64,000 nucleotides of DNA from Azophilus sp965200465 (GCA_965200465.1 OZ241358.1:868001-932000); one strand, 5' to 3'; positions 16,302-25,056 are shown, counted from the first letter of the stretch. Translations and numbers: made by a program. Notes: generated by a model from the letters alone, not told the origin.

Positions 16302-17633
16302 TCAGCCCGCGCCGCTCGACGCGCCCTGACGGCGTTGACGGGCCAAGTCCCAGGCCAACGCCAGCCCGATTAGGCCAAACTCCAGCAGCCGCACCCAGAC
16401 CGGCTGCTCATAGGGATGCATGTCCAGGTTGTTGAGGTTGAGCCCGGTGATGTAGGACAGCAGCACCGCCACGGACGCCGTCCAAGCCCACAGGCTCGGA
16501 CGAACCACGGCGAAGGGCAGCACCCAAATCAAGTACCAAGGATTGATGACCGGTGCCATCAGCAGCAGGGCGCCGTACAGCCAATCGCCCCTGGGCACCG
16601 CGTCCGGGGAGCGCCGCTGGCGCAGGTAGCACCAAGCCCAAAACCCCAGCAGCAGGGCGCCGACGACCATCCGGGCGTTGAAGTCGGGGAGCACGGTGGT
16701 CAACAGGCTGAACGCCGCGGCGTTGAACTCCCACTCCAAGGCGAAGATCGTCTGCGTGGCCAAGTCCGTGCCGCCGCTCAGCGCAAAGGGCAAATACACC
16801 AGCGTCAACACGGCCGCAAAAATGGCCCAATGCACGAGGCGCCCCTTAACCAGGATGAAGGGGACCAGCAGCAGGGCGAATATCTTCGCCCCGGCGCTGA
16901 GCGCCAAGCAAACGGCGGCGGTCTTCAGCCGGCGGCGCTGCGCCAACAGCACGGCGGCCGCCAGGAGGCAAACGCCCAAGGCGTCCGGATGGGCGGTGAA
17001 GGCGATTTCCTTGACCACCAGCGGGCACCAAGCGTAAAGCAGCACGGCGCGGGCCGGCGCCAAGCGCAGGAGGATGAGAATGGTGAGCAGGTCAAAGACA
17101 ATGAAAATCCCCTGCAGCACGGCGACGTTGGCCGGCTGCACCCAATATCCCAACAGGAAGGCCGTCTCGGCGAGCGGCCCGTAGATCGTCGCCACCTCGG
17201 GATAGTTCACCCGGTCCAACACCCGGCGGAAAGCGTCGGGAACGCTGGGGTCGGTGAAAAACGCCTCCGGCGCCGCGCCGTAGGGAGTGCCTTCCTCCGC
17301 AAAGCGGTAGGCGTCCCAGAGGTAGCGATGGAAGTCGTCCTCGAAGAACGGGCCGCCGAGCAGCCCGCAAACCCGGAACGCCACCGCCCAAAAGAGCAGG
17401 CGGCCCACGGACAGAGGCTCGCCCCGCCGATAGGCGTAGAGGCCGAAGGTCAGCAAGGCGGTCCAGGCGGTTATCGCCAAGAAGCCGCCCAACTCCGGCT
17501 CTCCCGGCTGGGCCGCCATCCAAGCCAAGGCGCCGTAGCCAAGGACGCAGCCTAGGCCAGCCAAGTCCATGGGTTGGATTGGCCCCAAGGGTCCGTTGGC
17601 GGATGGCGCGCTTGCTGCTGTGGATGCTTGCAT
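16302..17633 (-). CDS. GT-C multi-spanning membrane glycosyltransferase (GT87-like)
   Basis: 443 residues with about ten predicted membrane segments. An early acidic motif, FFEDDFHRYLWDAYRF, occupies the position of the catalytic Asp/Glu loop of GT-C enzymes, and NPWYLIWVLPFA near the C-terminus is typical of alpha-(1-6)-mannosyltransferase / GT87 relatives. Such enzymes use polyprenyl-phosphate sugars on the periplasmic side of the membrane. It heads the operon with the GT2 enzyme, which may make its donor, and a secreted DUF547 protein. Acceptor unknown. No ribosome site stands out before ATG 17633. Confidence 0.75.
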   Translation of the reverse strand: MQASTAASAPSANGPLGPIQPMDLAGLGCVLGYGALAWMAAQPGEPELGGFLAITAWTALLTFGLYAYRRGEPLSVGRLLFWAVAFRVCGLLGGPFFEDDFHRYLWDAYRFAEEGTPYGAAPEAFFTDPSVPDAFRRVLDRVNYPEVATIYGPLAETAFLLGYWVQPANVAVLQGIFIVFDLLTILILLRLAPARAVLLYAWCPLVVKEIAFTAHPDALGVCLLAAAVLLAQRRRLKTAAVCLALSAGAKIFALLLVPFILVKGRLVHWAIFAAVLTLVYLPFALSGGTDLATQTIFALEWEFNAAAFSLLTTVLPDFNARMVVGALLLGFWAWCYLRQRRSPDAVPRGDWLYGALLLMAPVINPWYLIWVLPFAVVRPSLWAWTASVAVLLSYITGLNLNNLDMHPYEQPVWVRLLEFGLIGLALAWDLARQRRQGASSGAG

Positions 17634-17654
17634 AATGCAGTCGCCTCGCTGGCC

Positions 17655-19352
17655 TTAAGGGTTTGAGAGAACGGCGACGTCTGAGCGCACGGTGCGGCAG
17701 GACGGCGCCGGCGTACCCACGCATTTGCTGCGGTAGGTGAAGGTTGCGGTTTGCCGCTGGCGCTTGGCGCAGAGTGAGGCGTCCGCATTCTCGAACTCGA
17801 ACTCCCAAGCCTTGACAACCGCCAGGGTGTCCTCGGCCAAGGCTTCAAGATAGGAGGGCCTAGCCGCACTGGAGCGGTCGCGCTCCAACATCACCTCCGC
17901 GTCCAAGGTTGCGCCGTCATCGCCTAGAGTGTAGCGCACGGCGATGACCCCGGTGCCGTAGTTGACACGCTGGTCGCCGGGATAGCCATCGACCTCCAGC
18001 GAAGCGAGAAATTCCGGCTTGAGGCTAACGGCGCAAGGCCGCGGCGCATCAAGGTCAGCCGGCGGCAAAGCCGCGGCCTCGGATGGGCTTGGTGCCAAGG
18101 ACTCCTGAGTTGGTTGGTCGGCCGCCGTCGCCAAGTCGGCGGAGACGGCCGGCGCGACGGCGGATTCCTCCTCAAGCGCTTCGGAAGGGGATGGCGCCAC
18201 CGCCGCTTCGCCGGCGGCCGATTCTGGTTGGCGCCGCCGCGCCGCCGCCACAGCCTGCTGCAAGCGGCGCAATTCCTCATCTAGAGCCAACCGCTCCTGT
18301 TCGCTGGCCGCCTCTTCAGCCCGTTGCTCCTGGAGCGCCGCCTGCTCCTGCGCCATGCGCGTCAAAAGGCGGTCGTTCTCTGCGCGCTGACGTTCGAGGA
18401 GCTCGCGCTCCCGGGCCGCCGCCTCCGCCGGACCGGACATCAAGGGCAGCGCCGCATAGGCCGGCAGCGGCGGCGCATCTGCGAAATCCAGGTCCGCGTC
18501 GTTGAAATAGGTGCGCCAAAAGCCCTGATGCGCCCGTCTTTGCCTAGCCGGTTCGGTCAAGCCCCGCCTGGGCAGGTAAAAGACCTTTACCTGCAGGTCG
18601 GCCTGCAAGGCCGTCCGCGGCAACGGCGGCTTGCGGGCATTGCGAAGCGGCTCGAAGTCCGCGAACCGCCACTGGGTCCAGCCCAAGTCAAGATGCGAAT
18701 ACCAAGCCGCATGCTGCAGCATGTCCGAAAACAGGTAGAGACGCCTGGGCGGAGGGCGGTCCGCGAAGGCCCGCTTGGTCTCCTCCAAGGCTTCGATGAG
18801 ATAGGCGTTGACCACCGGCTGCGACTGCGTCGCCTCCTGCGCCAAGCGGTCGATCCGGGACGCCAGCGCATTGCGCCGTGCGCAAAAGGCGCTGACGGCG
18901 CTGCGCAGTTGCGGGGGCAGCTGGGCTGGAGGATCATCGCAGTCCCGCACCGCTTGGCGCTGGTCCTTGGCGGTCTGAATGGTCAGGTCGGCATTGTCAT
19001 AAGGCTTGCAGAACCGCTCCACGAAGCGGCGAGGCGCTCTTGCGTCGCCAGTGAGGGTGAACACCTGCAGTTCCATGCCGGCGCCGAGATTACGGCTTAG
19101 TTGGCGCAGCATGGCGCCCGGCGCCGCCCTGTGCAAAGGCTTGCGCAAGTCGAGCAGCAGGGTGGCGCTGCCGGCGATTCCGCCGGCGCCCGTGGGGCAA
19201 AGGTCGGCGCTCAAGGACCGTTCCTCAACCCGCCGCTCCCCCAGCAGCAGAAAGCCGCCGCCGGCGAGCGCCGCGGCAAGCAAGGCCAAGGCGAAGAGCA
19301 GGCGCTTCCTGGCCCCTTGCCGCTTGTTTGTCGAACCCTGGGCGCCGGCCAA
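17655..19352 (-). CDS. Membrane-anchored vWA-like / coiled-coil / TonB-C-like protein
   Basis: 565 residues from TTG 19352, chosen because AAGGAG lies 6 nt upstream and the product then opens with a basic patch and one membrane helix (LLFALALLAAALAGGGFLLL). GTG 19388 is an alternative; the frame continues much further upstream only through the degraded rloB gene. Residues about 50-330 look like a von Willebrand A-type fold: SATLLLDLRKPLH, a strand at MELQVFTLTGD, then RRLYLFSDMLQHA. A Glu/Gln/Arg-rich coiled coil follows (about 335-410), then an Ala/Pro/Glu linker. The C-terminal 110 residues resemble a TonB C-terminal domain (VRYTLGDDGATLDAEVMLER, VKAWEFEF). Most of it would be periplasmic. 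I do not know this architecture; envelope-spanning mechanics is a guess. Confidence 0.7.
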   Translation of the reverse strand: MAGAQGSTNKRQGARKRLLFALALLAAALAGGGFLLLGERRVEERSLSADLCPTGAGGIAGSATLLLDLRKPLHRAAPGAMLRQLSRNLGAGMELQVFTLTGDARAPRRFVERFCKPYDNADLTIQTAKDQRQAVRDCDDPPAQLPPQLRSAVSAFCARRNALASRIDRLAQEATQSQPVVNAYLIEALEETKRAFADRPPPRRLYLFSDMLQHAAWYSHLDLGWTQWRFADFEPLRNARKPPLPRTALQADLQVKVFYLPRRGLTEPARQRRAHQGFWRTYFNDADLDFADAPPLPAYAALPLMSGPAEAAARERELLERQRAENDRLLTRMAQEQAALQEQRAEEAASEQERLALDEELRRLQQAVAAARRRQPESAAGEAAVAPSPSEALEEESAVAPAVSADLATAADQPTQESLAPSPSEAAALPPADLDAPRPCAVSLKPEFLASLEVDGYPGDQRVNYGTGVIAVRYTLGDDGATLDAEVMLERDRSSAARPSYLEALAEDTLAVVKAWEFEFENADASLCAKRQRQTATFTYRSKCVGTPAPSCRTVRSDVAVLSNP

Positions 19353-19512
19353 AAAACTCTCCTTAAGCCAAGTCAGCAAACCCCCCACTCCTGAAAGGAC
19401 GCGGCAATGGTGCAGGCAAGTTGCCCAAAGCGCAAGTTGCTGTACGGGATCACCACCTTTCGGACATTTTGAGGGGAGCGCCCCGGTCGCCCGGAGCGTC
19501 TGTTCGGGCAGC

Positions 19513-20040
19513 CTATGAGTTACGCACAACATGGGAGACCGAACATGCGCATGTTGGCTTCGCCGAGCCCTTCGGGGTTCGCACAGGACCGGGCCTGTTG
19601 CCGCAGGGTTCGGGTGGACCTTGGCGGCCGTCCGGAAGCCGCTCGGCGCTTCGAGCTTCCGCAGCGGGCGCGGGGGCACGGATTGACGCTTGCGGCGTCG
19701 CTGTCCCTGCTCGGCTTGGCCCGGAGCACCCACCATGCGCCAAGGTAAGATTCTTAGCCTCCGCAAAACGCGGATGCTCGTCTCGGTCGAACATGGCCCA
19801 TACGGTGTCATGGCGGCCAAGTGGATCCTTGCGCAGTTTTCTCCGCTCGGAAATGGCCCGCTCAACGACCGCTCGGGGTTCTCCGCCGACGCCGATGACC
19901 ACTGCCGCCTTTACGCCGTGGATGCGCACGAAGGCCTTCAGGTACTCTGGTTCCGTGCGCTCGCCTTCCGTTACAATGATGGTGCGTGCCGCCGGCGTCT
20001 TAGTCGCTGATTTCCGCGACAGGCTTCTTTTGCGGCGCAT
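19513..20040 (-). pseudogene. rloB: RloB-like protein, probably frameshifted in its C-terminal half
   Basis: The first 95 or so residues match RloB family proteins: TIIVTEGERTEPEYLKAF, then TVWAMFDRDEHPRFAEA, the conserved FDRDE-type acidic motif. After FAEAKNLT the reading frame loses the expected pattern and becomes Pro/Ala-rich low-complexity sequence. In another minus-strand frame an AASVNPC stretch (about 19677-19697) resembles the conserved A-SNPC motif that should follow, so an indel and further decay near 19690-19770 is likely. RloB proteins are thought to be nuclease-like partners of RloA ATPases in restriction-linked loci. The gene begins 8 nt after the rloA stop. If the shift is real the pair is inactive; a sequencing error is the alternative. 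Confidence 0.6.
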
Positions 20041-20048
20041 GGCGGCGA

Positions 20049-21386
20049 TCAGCCACCGAAGTCAACAGTAAAGTCACTGCTTGCTGGAACGCCGCCGACA
20101 CGCCCATGCCGATACGCCTTCTCAATGTCGTCGCGTGACCGCAGGCGATAGTCCGTCAACGGAGTAAAGGCCGAGGCGCCATCCCGCGCCTTCTCCGCCA
20201 TCCAAATTTCATCGCGTTCAAGCAGGCCGACGTCCAGCAGGGCAACATCGTGTGTGGAAAAAATTAGCTGCGCACCGCCTGAGTTTGCCCCCCCTTTGAA
20301 CAAAGATGCGAATGCCTGCACCAAGCGCGGATGAAGGCTCGAATCCAGTTCATCAATAACGAGCAACGAACCGGATGACAGGGCTTCGAATGCGGGAATG
20401 AGCAAGGAAACAAGCGTTCGTGTCCCTTGGCTCTCAAGGTCATAGGAGAAGGGACGATCCTCACCGTCCATGCCGGAGTGAATAAACTGGAACCTATGCA
20501 AATGAGAAATACTGTCCTCCATGTCTTGAACGCTGAATCCTTTATTCGGTTCTTTCTCATCCATGAAATCGATAACAATTTCCACCATCTTTTTGTGCAT
20601 TTTCTTTGTCGCATTGTCTGGTTCGTATGCTTGTGCGTCCGCTCCCACAATGCCAAGATCTGCTTGGCGAACAACACTCAGGAGCTGCTCCGCATACGGG
20701 TAGCCATCCAAATGCTCAGCGAGCTGGAAGTCATTCATGCTTGCCCTGTCTGACAAAACTGTCCAATTCCTTGTAAAGTGTTGATGAACTTTCGAAAGCT
20801 GGGGATGGTTGTTCTGTGCGGCCGCGGAAAGGAACAGGCTGTTGGGTCGAGTCAAGTTGGCTATCGTCCTATTTTCTCCTTGCAGCTGGCCGCCAAAGCG
20901 CACTTCGACTTCGCCATCAACGGTCTTGCGTTCAAATAGGGTGCGAGTGGTTTGGCGTTGCCTCCGGACGGTGCAGAGCAGCCATTCTTTGCCGTACTCC
21001 TTGTCGGTAAATTCAAAACCGTATTCATAGACAACGCCCTTCTCTTCCGCCACGGCGTTCTTAATTGCGAAAGTGCAATCGAAGCGAGTTGGCTTTGTGG
21101 CGCTGGCGCTGTCAAGCCGAAAGTGTTCCCTGGAAATCGGGTCCGTCGCGTCCAAGGATTTGTGGGACTTCACTATATGCCGCCTCATTTCACCAAGGGC
21201 GGCGACGAGATTGGATTTCCCCGAAGCATTGGCTCCATAAATCGCCACCACCGGCACGGCGGCCTCCCGCAGAACAGGCACATGCATGGCCGGCTGCTTC
21301 CGGTTGATTCGGGCAGAGGCCGTGAGCTGAAGCTCCTGATAGTTGCGAATGGAGCGGAAATTGGCGACGCCGAAGCGTAAAAGCAT
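20049..21386 (-). CDS. rloA: RloA-like AAA/ABC-type ATPase
   Basis: 445 residues with the AAA_15/AAA_21 (SMC/ABC-like) pattern: N-terminal MLLRFGVANFRSIRNYQEL, Walker A YGANASGKSN near residues 54-63, a long insert, a signature-like LESQGTRT, Walker B LLVIDELDSSLHP and the switch His in FSTHD. Such ATPases, paired with RloB, occur in type I restriction loci and are regarded as anti-phage or abortive-infection modules. The gene is distinctly less GC-rich than its surroundings, consistent with acquisition. It is intact, unlike the following rloB. In the 229 bp upstream I see a purine tract but no clear promoter. Confidence 0.85.
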   Translation of the reverse strand: MLLRFGVANFRSIRNYQELQLTASARINRKQPAMHVPVLREAAVPVVAIYGANASGKSNLVAALGEMRRHIVKSHKSLDATDPISREHFRLDSASATKPTRFDCTFAIKNAVAEEKGVVYEYGFEFTDKEYGKEWLLCTVRRQRQTTRTLFERKTVDGEVEVRFGGQLQGENRTIANLTRPNSLFLSAAAQNNHPQLSKVHQHFTRNWTVLSDRASMNDFQLAEHLDGYPYAEQLLSVVRQADLGIVGADAQAYEPDNATKKMHKKMVEIVIDFMDEKEPNKGFSVQDMEDSISHLHRFQFIHSGMDGEDRPFSYDLESQGTRTLVSLLIPAFEALSSGSLLVIDELDSSLHPRLVQAFASLFKGGANSGGAQLIFSTHDVALLDVGLLERDEIWMAEKARDGASAFTPLTDYRLRSRDDIEKAYRHGRVGGVPASSDFTVDFGG

Positions 21387-21568
21387 GGTTGCTAACCCTC
21401 TGGAACAGCGATTTCCGACTTATTTTGCCACAAACTCCCCTTAGTGCGTCCCCTCAATGCAAATAACTCTCCTTTTGGTAGCGATTTCTTCTAGCTGCCC
21501 CGTTAGTCCGCACTTCGACTTCGCCTTGCCGAGATGCCACCCCAAAAGCCCGAACGGCTATGGGATTT

Positions 21569-21615
21569 GAGGGGGGGGAGGGGGGGAGGGGAGGGAGGGG
21601 AGGGAGGGGTGGGGA
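21569..21615 (+). repeat. Polypurine G/A tract with G-quadruplex potential
   Basis: A run of 41 purines (21569-21609) followed by TGGGGA, made of G blocks of 3-8 separated by single A residues and partly mirror-symmetric. It abuts the stop codon of the cpaC-like gene, so its C-rich complement would be the start of that gene's 3' untranslated RNA. Sequences like this can fold as G-quadruplex or triplex and pause polymerases. It may mark the breakpoint where the Tad locus ends. Confidence 0.7.
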
Positions 21616-23076
21616 TCAGTAATGGAACTCGTTGTCCAGCCGCCGTGCGGAGGCGGCGGGGGAGGGAGCGTCGCTGGAGGCGGAGGCCAGGGCGCCCACC
21701 GGCGCAACGATGTGCGGCGTGACGATGATGATGAGCTCAACGGAGCGGTCCGTCTCCCGGGTGTTGCGGAACAGAGCGCCCCACACCGGAATGTCCTTCA
21801 GCAGCGGAATGCCTGTGGAGGTGCTGGTGGTGCTGCGCCGATAGAGGCCGGCGATGGCGATGGACTGGCCGTCGCCGAGTTCCACCGTGGTGGAGGCGGA
21901 GCGCTGGTTGATGTTGGGCACCAAGGTGCCGCCGATGGTCGCGCCGCCCGTGGTCACTTCGCGGATGCGCGGCTGCACGGTCAGGGAAATCTGGTTGTTG
22001 TCCAAAACCACCGGCGTGAAGGAGAGGTTGACCCCGGTTTCCAGATATTGGGTGGCCAGCAGGCCGCGTTCGGTGGCGGTGGGCACGGGTATTTCCAAGC
22101 CGGAGTTGAACTCTGCGGACTGGCCGCTGACGGCGGTGAGGTTAGGGCGGGCATGCACCACCGCCAAGCCGTTTTGCGCCAGCGCCTCCAAAAACGCAGT
22201 GGCGCGGTATTTTTCGCTGTTGAAGGGCATGGAGTGGGTGAGCACGATGCCGCCGTCGCCACCCCGCTGCGGCTGGACGATGCCCAGTTCCTGGGTGTCG
22301 ATTACGCCCTCCGCCGCGGTGCCGGCGCCGGTGTTGATGGGGGGGAAGGTCAGCGTCTGGTCGTAAACGGTGTCCAGCTGCAGGGCGCCGGTGCCCACCC
22401 GAATGCCGCCTGGCCACAGAGTCCTGACCGGGTGGGTGAAGGGATTGACGTCCACCGACCAGTCGATGCCCAGTTCCTGGGTGACGTTGCGCGACACCTC
22501 CGAGATGATCACCTCCAAATTGACTTGCGTGGAGTCATTGAGCGACAGGGCGTCAACCACCGGCGTGTCCCCGGAAACGGCTCGAATGCTGCGCAGCACC
22601 TGCTCCGCCTGCGACGGGCTCTTGGCGGCGCCGCTGACGAACAGCGCATCGCCCATTGAATCCACCCGAATGTCGCCCTCGTTGCCGACGATCCGCGACA
22701 CCACCGCCTTGGCGTAGTCCGACTGGACATGAACGCGAACCGCGTAGGCGCCCAGCAGCGCTCCAGCAACGCCGTACACCTTAAGGGTGGTGACGCCGGG
22801 CGAGCCAGCCAGCACGAACAGGTTGCGTTGGTCCAGCACCTGCACGTCCGCAGTGGTCGGGTCCGACACCAGCGCCGAACCCACATCGGTGGCGAAGGAA
22901 AGCGTCCTAACGTCTCCCGGCGACAGCTCGAGCACCTCCGCCGGAGGGGAGGAGTGGGAGGTGGGCGGAGGCGGAGACTGAGGGGCGGCTGCGGCGGCCG
23001 GCAGCAAGCAGAGCGCGGCCAGCAGCGCCACGGCCGGCCACGGCAAAACCTTACATGTCGTTCCAAGCAACATCAT
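21616..23076 (-). CDS. cpaC: Tad/Flp pilus secretin CpaC (RcpA)
   Basis: 486 residues. A signal peptide (ALLAALCLLPAAAAA) precedes an N-terminal pilus/BON-type region (LELSPGDVRTLSF, then FVSGAAKSPSQAEQVLRSI) and a C-terminal secretin domain ending in VELIIIVTPHIVAPV, the hallmark of type II/III secretion secretins. CpaC forms the outer-membrane channel for Flp pili. Its start abuts the cpaB stop, so the two are translationally linked. The gene is the last of the recognisable Tad cluster; the expected cpaE, cpaF, tadB and tadC do not follow. Confidence 0.9.
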   Translation of the reverse strand: MMLLGTTCKVLPWPAVALLAALCLLPAAAAAPQSPPPPTSHSSPPAEVLELSPGDVRTLSFATDVGSALVSDPTTADVQVLDQRNLFVLAGSPGVTTLKVYGVAGALLGAYAVRVHVQSDYAKAVVSRIVGNEGDIRVDSMGDALFVSGAAKSPSQAEQVLRSIRAVSGDTPVVDALSLNDSTQVNLEVIISEVSRNVTQELGIDWSVDVNPFTHPVRTLWPGGIRVGTGALQLDTVYDQTLTFPPINTGAGTAAEGVIDTQELGIVQPQRGGDGGIVLTHSMPFNSEKYRATAFLEALAQNGLAVVHARPNLTAVSGQSAEFNSGLEIPVPTATERGLLATQYLETGVNLSFTPVVLDNNQISLTVQPRIREVTTGGATIGGTLVPNINQRSASTTVELGDGQSIAIAGLYRRSTTSTSTGIPLLKDIPVWGALFRNTRETDRSVELIIIVTPHIVAPVGALASASSDAPSPAASARRLDNEFHY

Positions 23077-24096
23077 TCAGGAACCCGCAATTTGCTCCGA
23101 AAGCCTTTCCGGAACCAACACCAGTTCTTCGCTTGACCCGCCGTTGCCGCGGATGATGCGCACCCGCGCCGCCTCCACCCCCGGCGGAGTGGCGGGCGGG
23201 CGCATCACGTCGTCCAAGTCAACCAAGCGCGGGCTGCCGTCTCGACCTTCGCCGTGGGCGGACGGCAAAACCGAGCGCAGCGCCAAGTCAAGCTGCCCGG
23301 TGGCGTCGGCGAGGATGATGCGCTCCGCGTCCGCCGGCGGCACCTCAAGCGTAAAGGTTCCTCCATCCGGCGCCGGTGCCCAGTCGCCCCCAAGGCCGGC
23401 CCGGCCTTGGGGGCGCATCCGCAAAACGGTGGAGCCAATGGCCAGCACGCGCACGTTTGACGCGATCACTTGGGCGACCGGACCCAAGGCGGCCAGGGCT
23501 TGGCCGCCCTGCCCTTGGGAATAGATCAGGATGACGTCCACCCGATCCCCCGGATGGATGACCCCGGCGTTGGCGGCGGCCCCGGCCACGTTAACCGTCA
23601 CCGCCCGATGGCCGGCGGCCAGCACCGCCGTGATGAAGCCCGGAGCGTCGGGACCGATGAGGTCGCGCCAAAAAATCGGCGCTCCAGCTTCAATGTGCGC
23701 CCTAGCGACGGTGCCCAAAACATTGTCGATGGACGCCTCTTCCGCCCCATCAAAGAAAGAGTCGTCGGAGTTCTTAACCAAGAACTCGGCGTCGATGGGT
23801 TGGCGCCATGGTCGCCAATCCAGCGCATCCGGCACCAGCATTTCCCCTGCTTGGATGCGCCGTTTGGCCACCAGCACCATTGGATGCACCGCGGTTTTCT
23901 CCACTTCCTCCTCGACTTCAGCGACCTCCTCAGGCTCCTCCGGCGGAGGCGCGTCGGCAACCGGCTCGGGTGCCGCGGCGGCTGGCGGGGGCGGCTGTTC
24001 GGCGTCGCCGGAAAACAGGGTTCTCAAGCCGAACCAAGCGCCGAGCACCACTACCACGGCCAGGCCGCCGGCGATCAGGTTGCGTGCGTTGAACAT
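23077..24096 (-). CDS. cpaB: Flp pilus assembly protein CpaB
   Basis: 339 residues. One N-terminal membrane helix (IAGGLAVVVVLGAWFGL) is followed by a Pro/Glu-rich linker (residues 35-70) and a SAF-type domain (VLVAKRRIQAGEMLVPDAL), then a second beta domain with the RcpC/CpaB signature AVTVNVAGAAANAGVIHPGD and VDVILIY. CpaB proteins link the pilus base to the CpaC secretin in the periplasm. The acidic linker is longer than in many CpaB proteins. It sits between the prepilin peptidase and cpaC. Confidence 0.9.
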   Translation of the reverse strand: MFNARNLIAGGLAVVVVLGAWFGLRTLFSGDAEQPPPPAAAAPEPVADAPPPEEPEEVAEVEEEVEKTAVHPMVLVAKRRIQAGEMLVPDALDWRPWRQPIDAEFLVKNSDDSFFDGAEEASIDNVLGTVARAHIEAGAPIFWRDLIGPDAPGFITAVLAAGHRAVTVNVAGAAANAGVIHPGDRVDVILIYSQGQGGQALAALGPVAQVIASNVRVLAIGSTVLRMRPQGRAGLGGDWAPAPDGGTFTLEVPPADAERIILADATGQLDLALRSVLPSAHGEGRDGSPRLVDLDDVMRPPATPPGVEAARVRIIRGNGGSSEELVLVPERLSEQIAGS

Positions 24097-24181
24097 GGCC
24101 AGTCAATCGAAGTCATGCATTGAAGGAGTGGCTCGGCTCTCTGCAAGAACCTTGGCTTTTGAGGGGCTGCGCCCCATGCGC

Positions 24182-24682
24182 TCAGGCGACCGCGCGCACC
24201 GCCAACAGGGCGGCCGCCGGTGGCGCGATGGCCAAGGCGCAGGGAATGCCGCGCCGCCGCAGGTCCCCGGTGCGTTGCGGCAGCGCTGCAAGCACCAAGA
24301 AAAGGCCCAGAACTCCCGTGGCGAGCAAGGCCAGCCCCCAATCCGCCGGTCCCAGCCACATGGCCAGCACCGCCAACAGCTTGCCGTCCCCGCCGCCAAG
24401 CCAGCCCAAGGCGTGCAGCACAAAGCCAAGCGCCAGCCCACCGGCGCCGCAGGCAAGGCCATTGATGGGGGCGGCGTTCAATGCCCGAGGCTCCAGCAGC
24501 ACCGCCGCCAGCCAAAACAAAGCCAACCCAGCCGGTATCCAGTGGGGGATTTCGCGCCGCGTCAGGTCCGTCCATACGGCCGCCAGAGCAAGCAAGGCAC
24601 CGCAGAACAACGCCGCTACGCCAAACCAATTCATTGCCGAAAGCCCTGGGGCGGCCGACAAGGCCAGCTCCCCAAGAGGCAT
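24182..24682 (-). CDS. cpaA: A24-type prepilin peptidase (CpaA/TadV)
   Basis: 166 residues, mostly membrane-embedded. The two catalytic aspartates of the A24 peptidase family are visible: AVWTDLTRREIP near residues 36-47 and GGGDGKLLA near 96-104. It lacks the N-terminal methyltransferase domain, as expected for the short CpaA/TadV form that cleaves Flp prepilins. An internal ATG at 24634 is an alternative start that removes 16 polar residues before the first helix. It lies 10 nt after the flp stop, so pilin and peptidase are co-transcribed. Confidence 0.9.
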   Translation of the reverse strand: MPLGELALSAAPGLSAMNWFGVAALFCGALLALAAVWTDLTRREIPHWIPAGLALFWLAAVLLEPRALNAAPINGLACGAGGLALGFVLHALGWLGGGDGKLLAVLAMWLGPADWGLALLATGVLGLFLVLAALPQRTGDLRRRGIPCALAIAPPAAALLAVRAVA

Positions 24683-24692
24683 CTGCGATGAG

Positions 24693-24899
24693 CTAGGTGA
24701 CGGCGGCGGTCATCCTGTTAGACAATGTTTCGAACATCTCGGTGAATGCGCCGCCAAGCAACGCCGCGGCAGCGCCAACGATGCCGATGATCGCCACGAC
24801 GATCAGCGCGTACTCCACAGTGGATACGCCGCGCAGGTCGGCGGCAAACTTCACGGCCAGCACACCCAGCCGGGAGAACTGCTTTCTGACGAAACCCAT
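24693..24899 (-). CDS. flp: Flp-family type IVb major pilin
   Basis: 68 residues from ATG 24899, selected because AGGAGG ends 5 nt upstream; the in-frame GTG at 24905 overlaps that ribosome site and is unlikely. The prepilin has a basic leader (FVRKQFSRLG), the cleavage site at RG/VSTVEYA with the conserved Glu-Tyr of Flp pilins, and the hydrophobic helix ALIVVAIIGIVGAAAALLGG. Flp pilins assemble into adhesive bundled pili after processing by CpaA. It is the first gene of the cluster, with a good sigma70 promoter upstream. Confidence 0.92.
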   Translation of the reverse strand: MGFVRKQFSRLGVLAVKFAADLRGVSTVEYALIVVAIIGIVGAAAALLGGAFTEMFETLSNRMTAAVT

Positions 24900-24942
24900 T
24901 TTCACCTCCTATCAGGCCAATTTCGCCTAGAACCTGTTGCGC

Positions 24943-24971
24943 CTTATACGCTATTCAATGCGGTTATGCAA
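24943..24971 (-). promoter_or_regulatory. Sigma70-type promoter for flp-cpaA-cpaB-cpaC
   Basis: Reading on the minus strand, TTGCAT (24966-24971) and TATAAG (24943-24948) are separated by exactly 17 bp. Transcription would start about 37 nt before the flp ATG, leaving room for the AGGAGG ribosome site. Confidence 0.6.
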
Positions 24972-25056
24972 CGAACATTCCGCCGCCCGACAACGCCCTA
25001 GCGCCTTGTGGGACATCGCCGAAGCTCCGCCAAGCCCCGAAATGCCCGGTTGCGCC

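Noticed and set aside
19467..19484. TTTTGAGGGG-GCGCCCC motif also at 24157-24175 and partly at 21566
   Set aside because: Short palindromes in three intergenic gaps of this region could be a small repeat family, but similarity is below what would separate it from chance in G-rich DNA.
19353..19865. N-terminal extension of the vWA/TonB-like protein
   Set aside because: It overlaps the degraded rloB in another frame, is not protein-like, and a TTG with AAGGAG starts at the membrane anchor.
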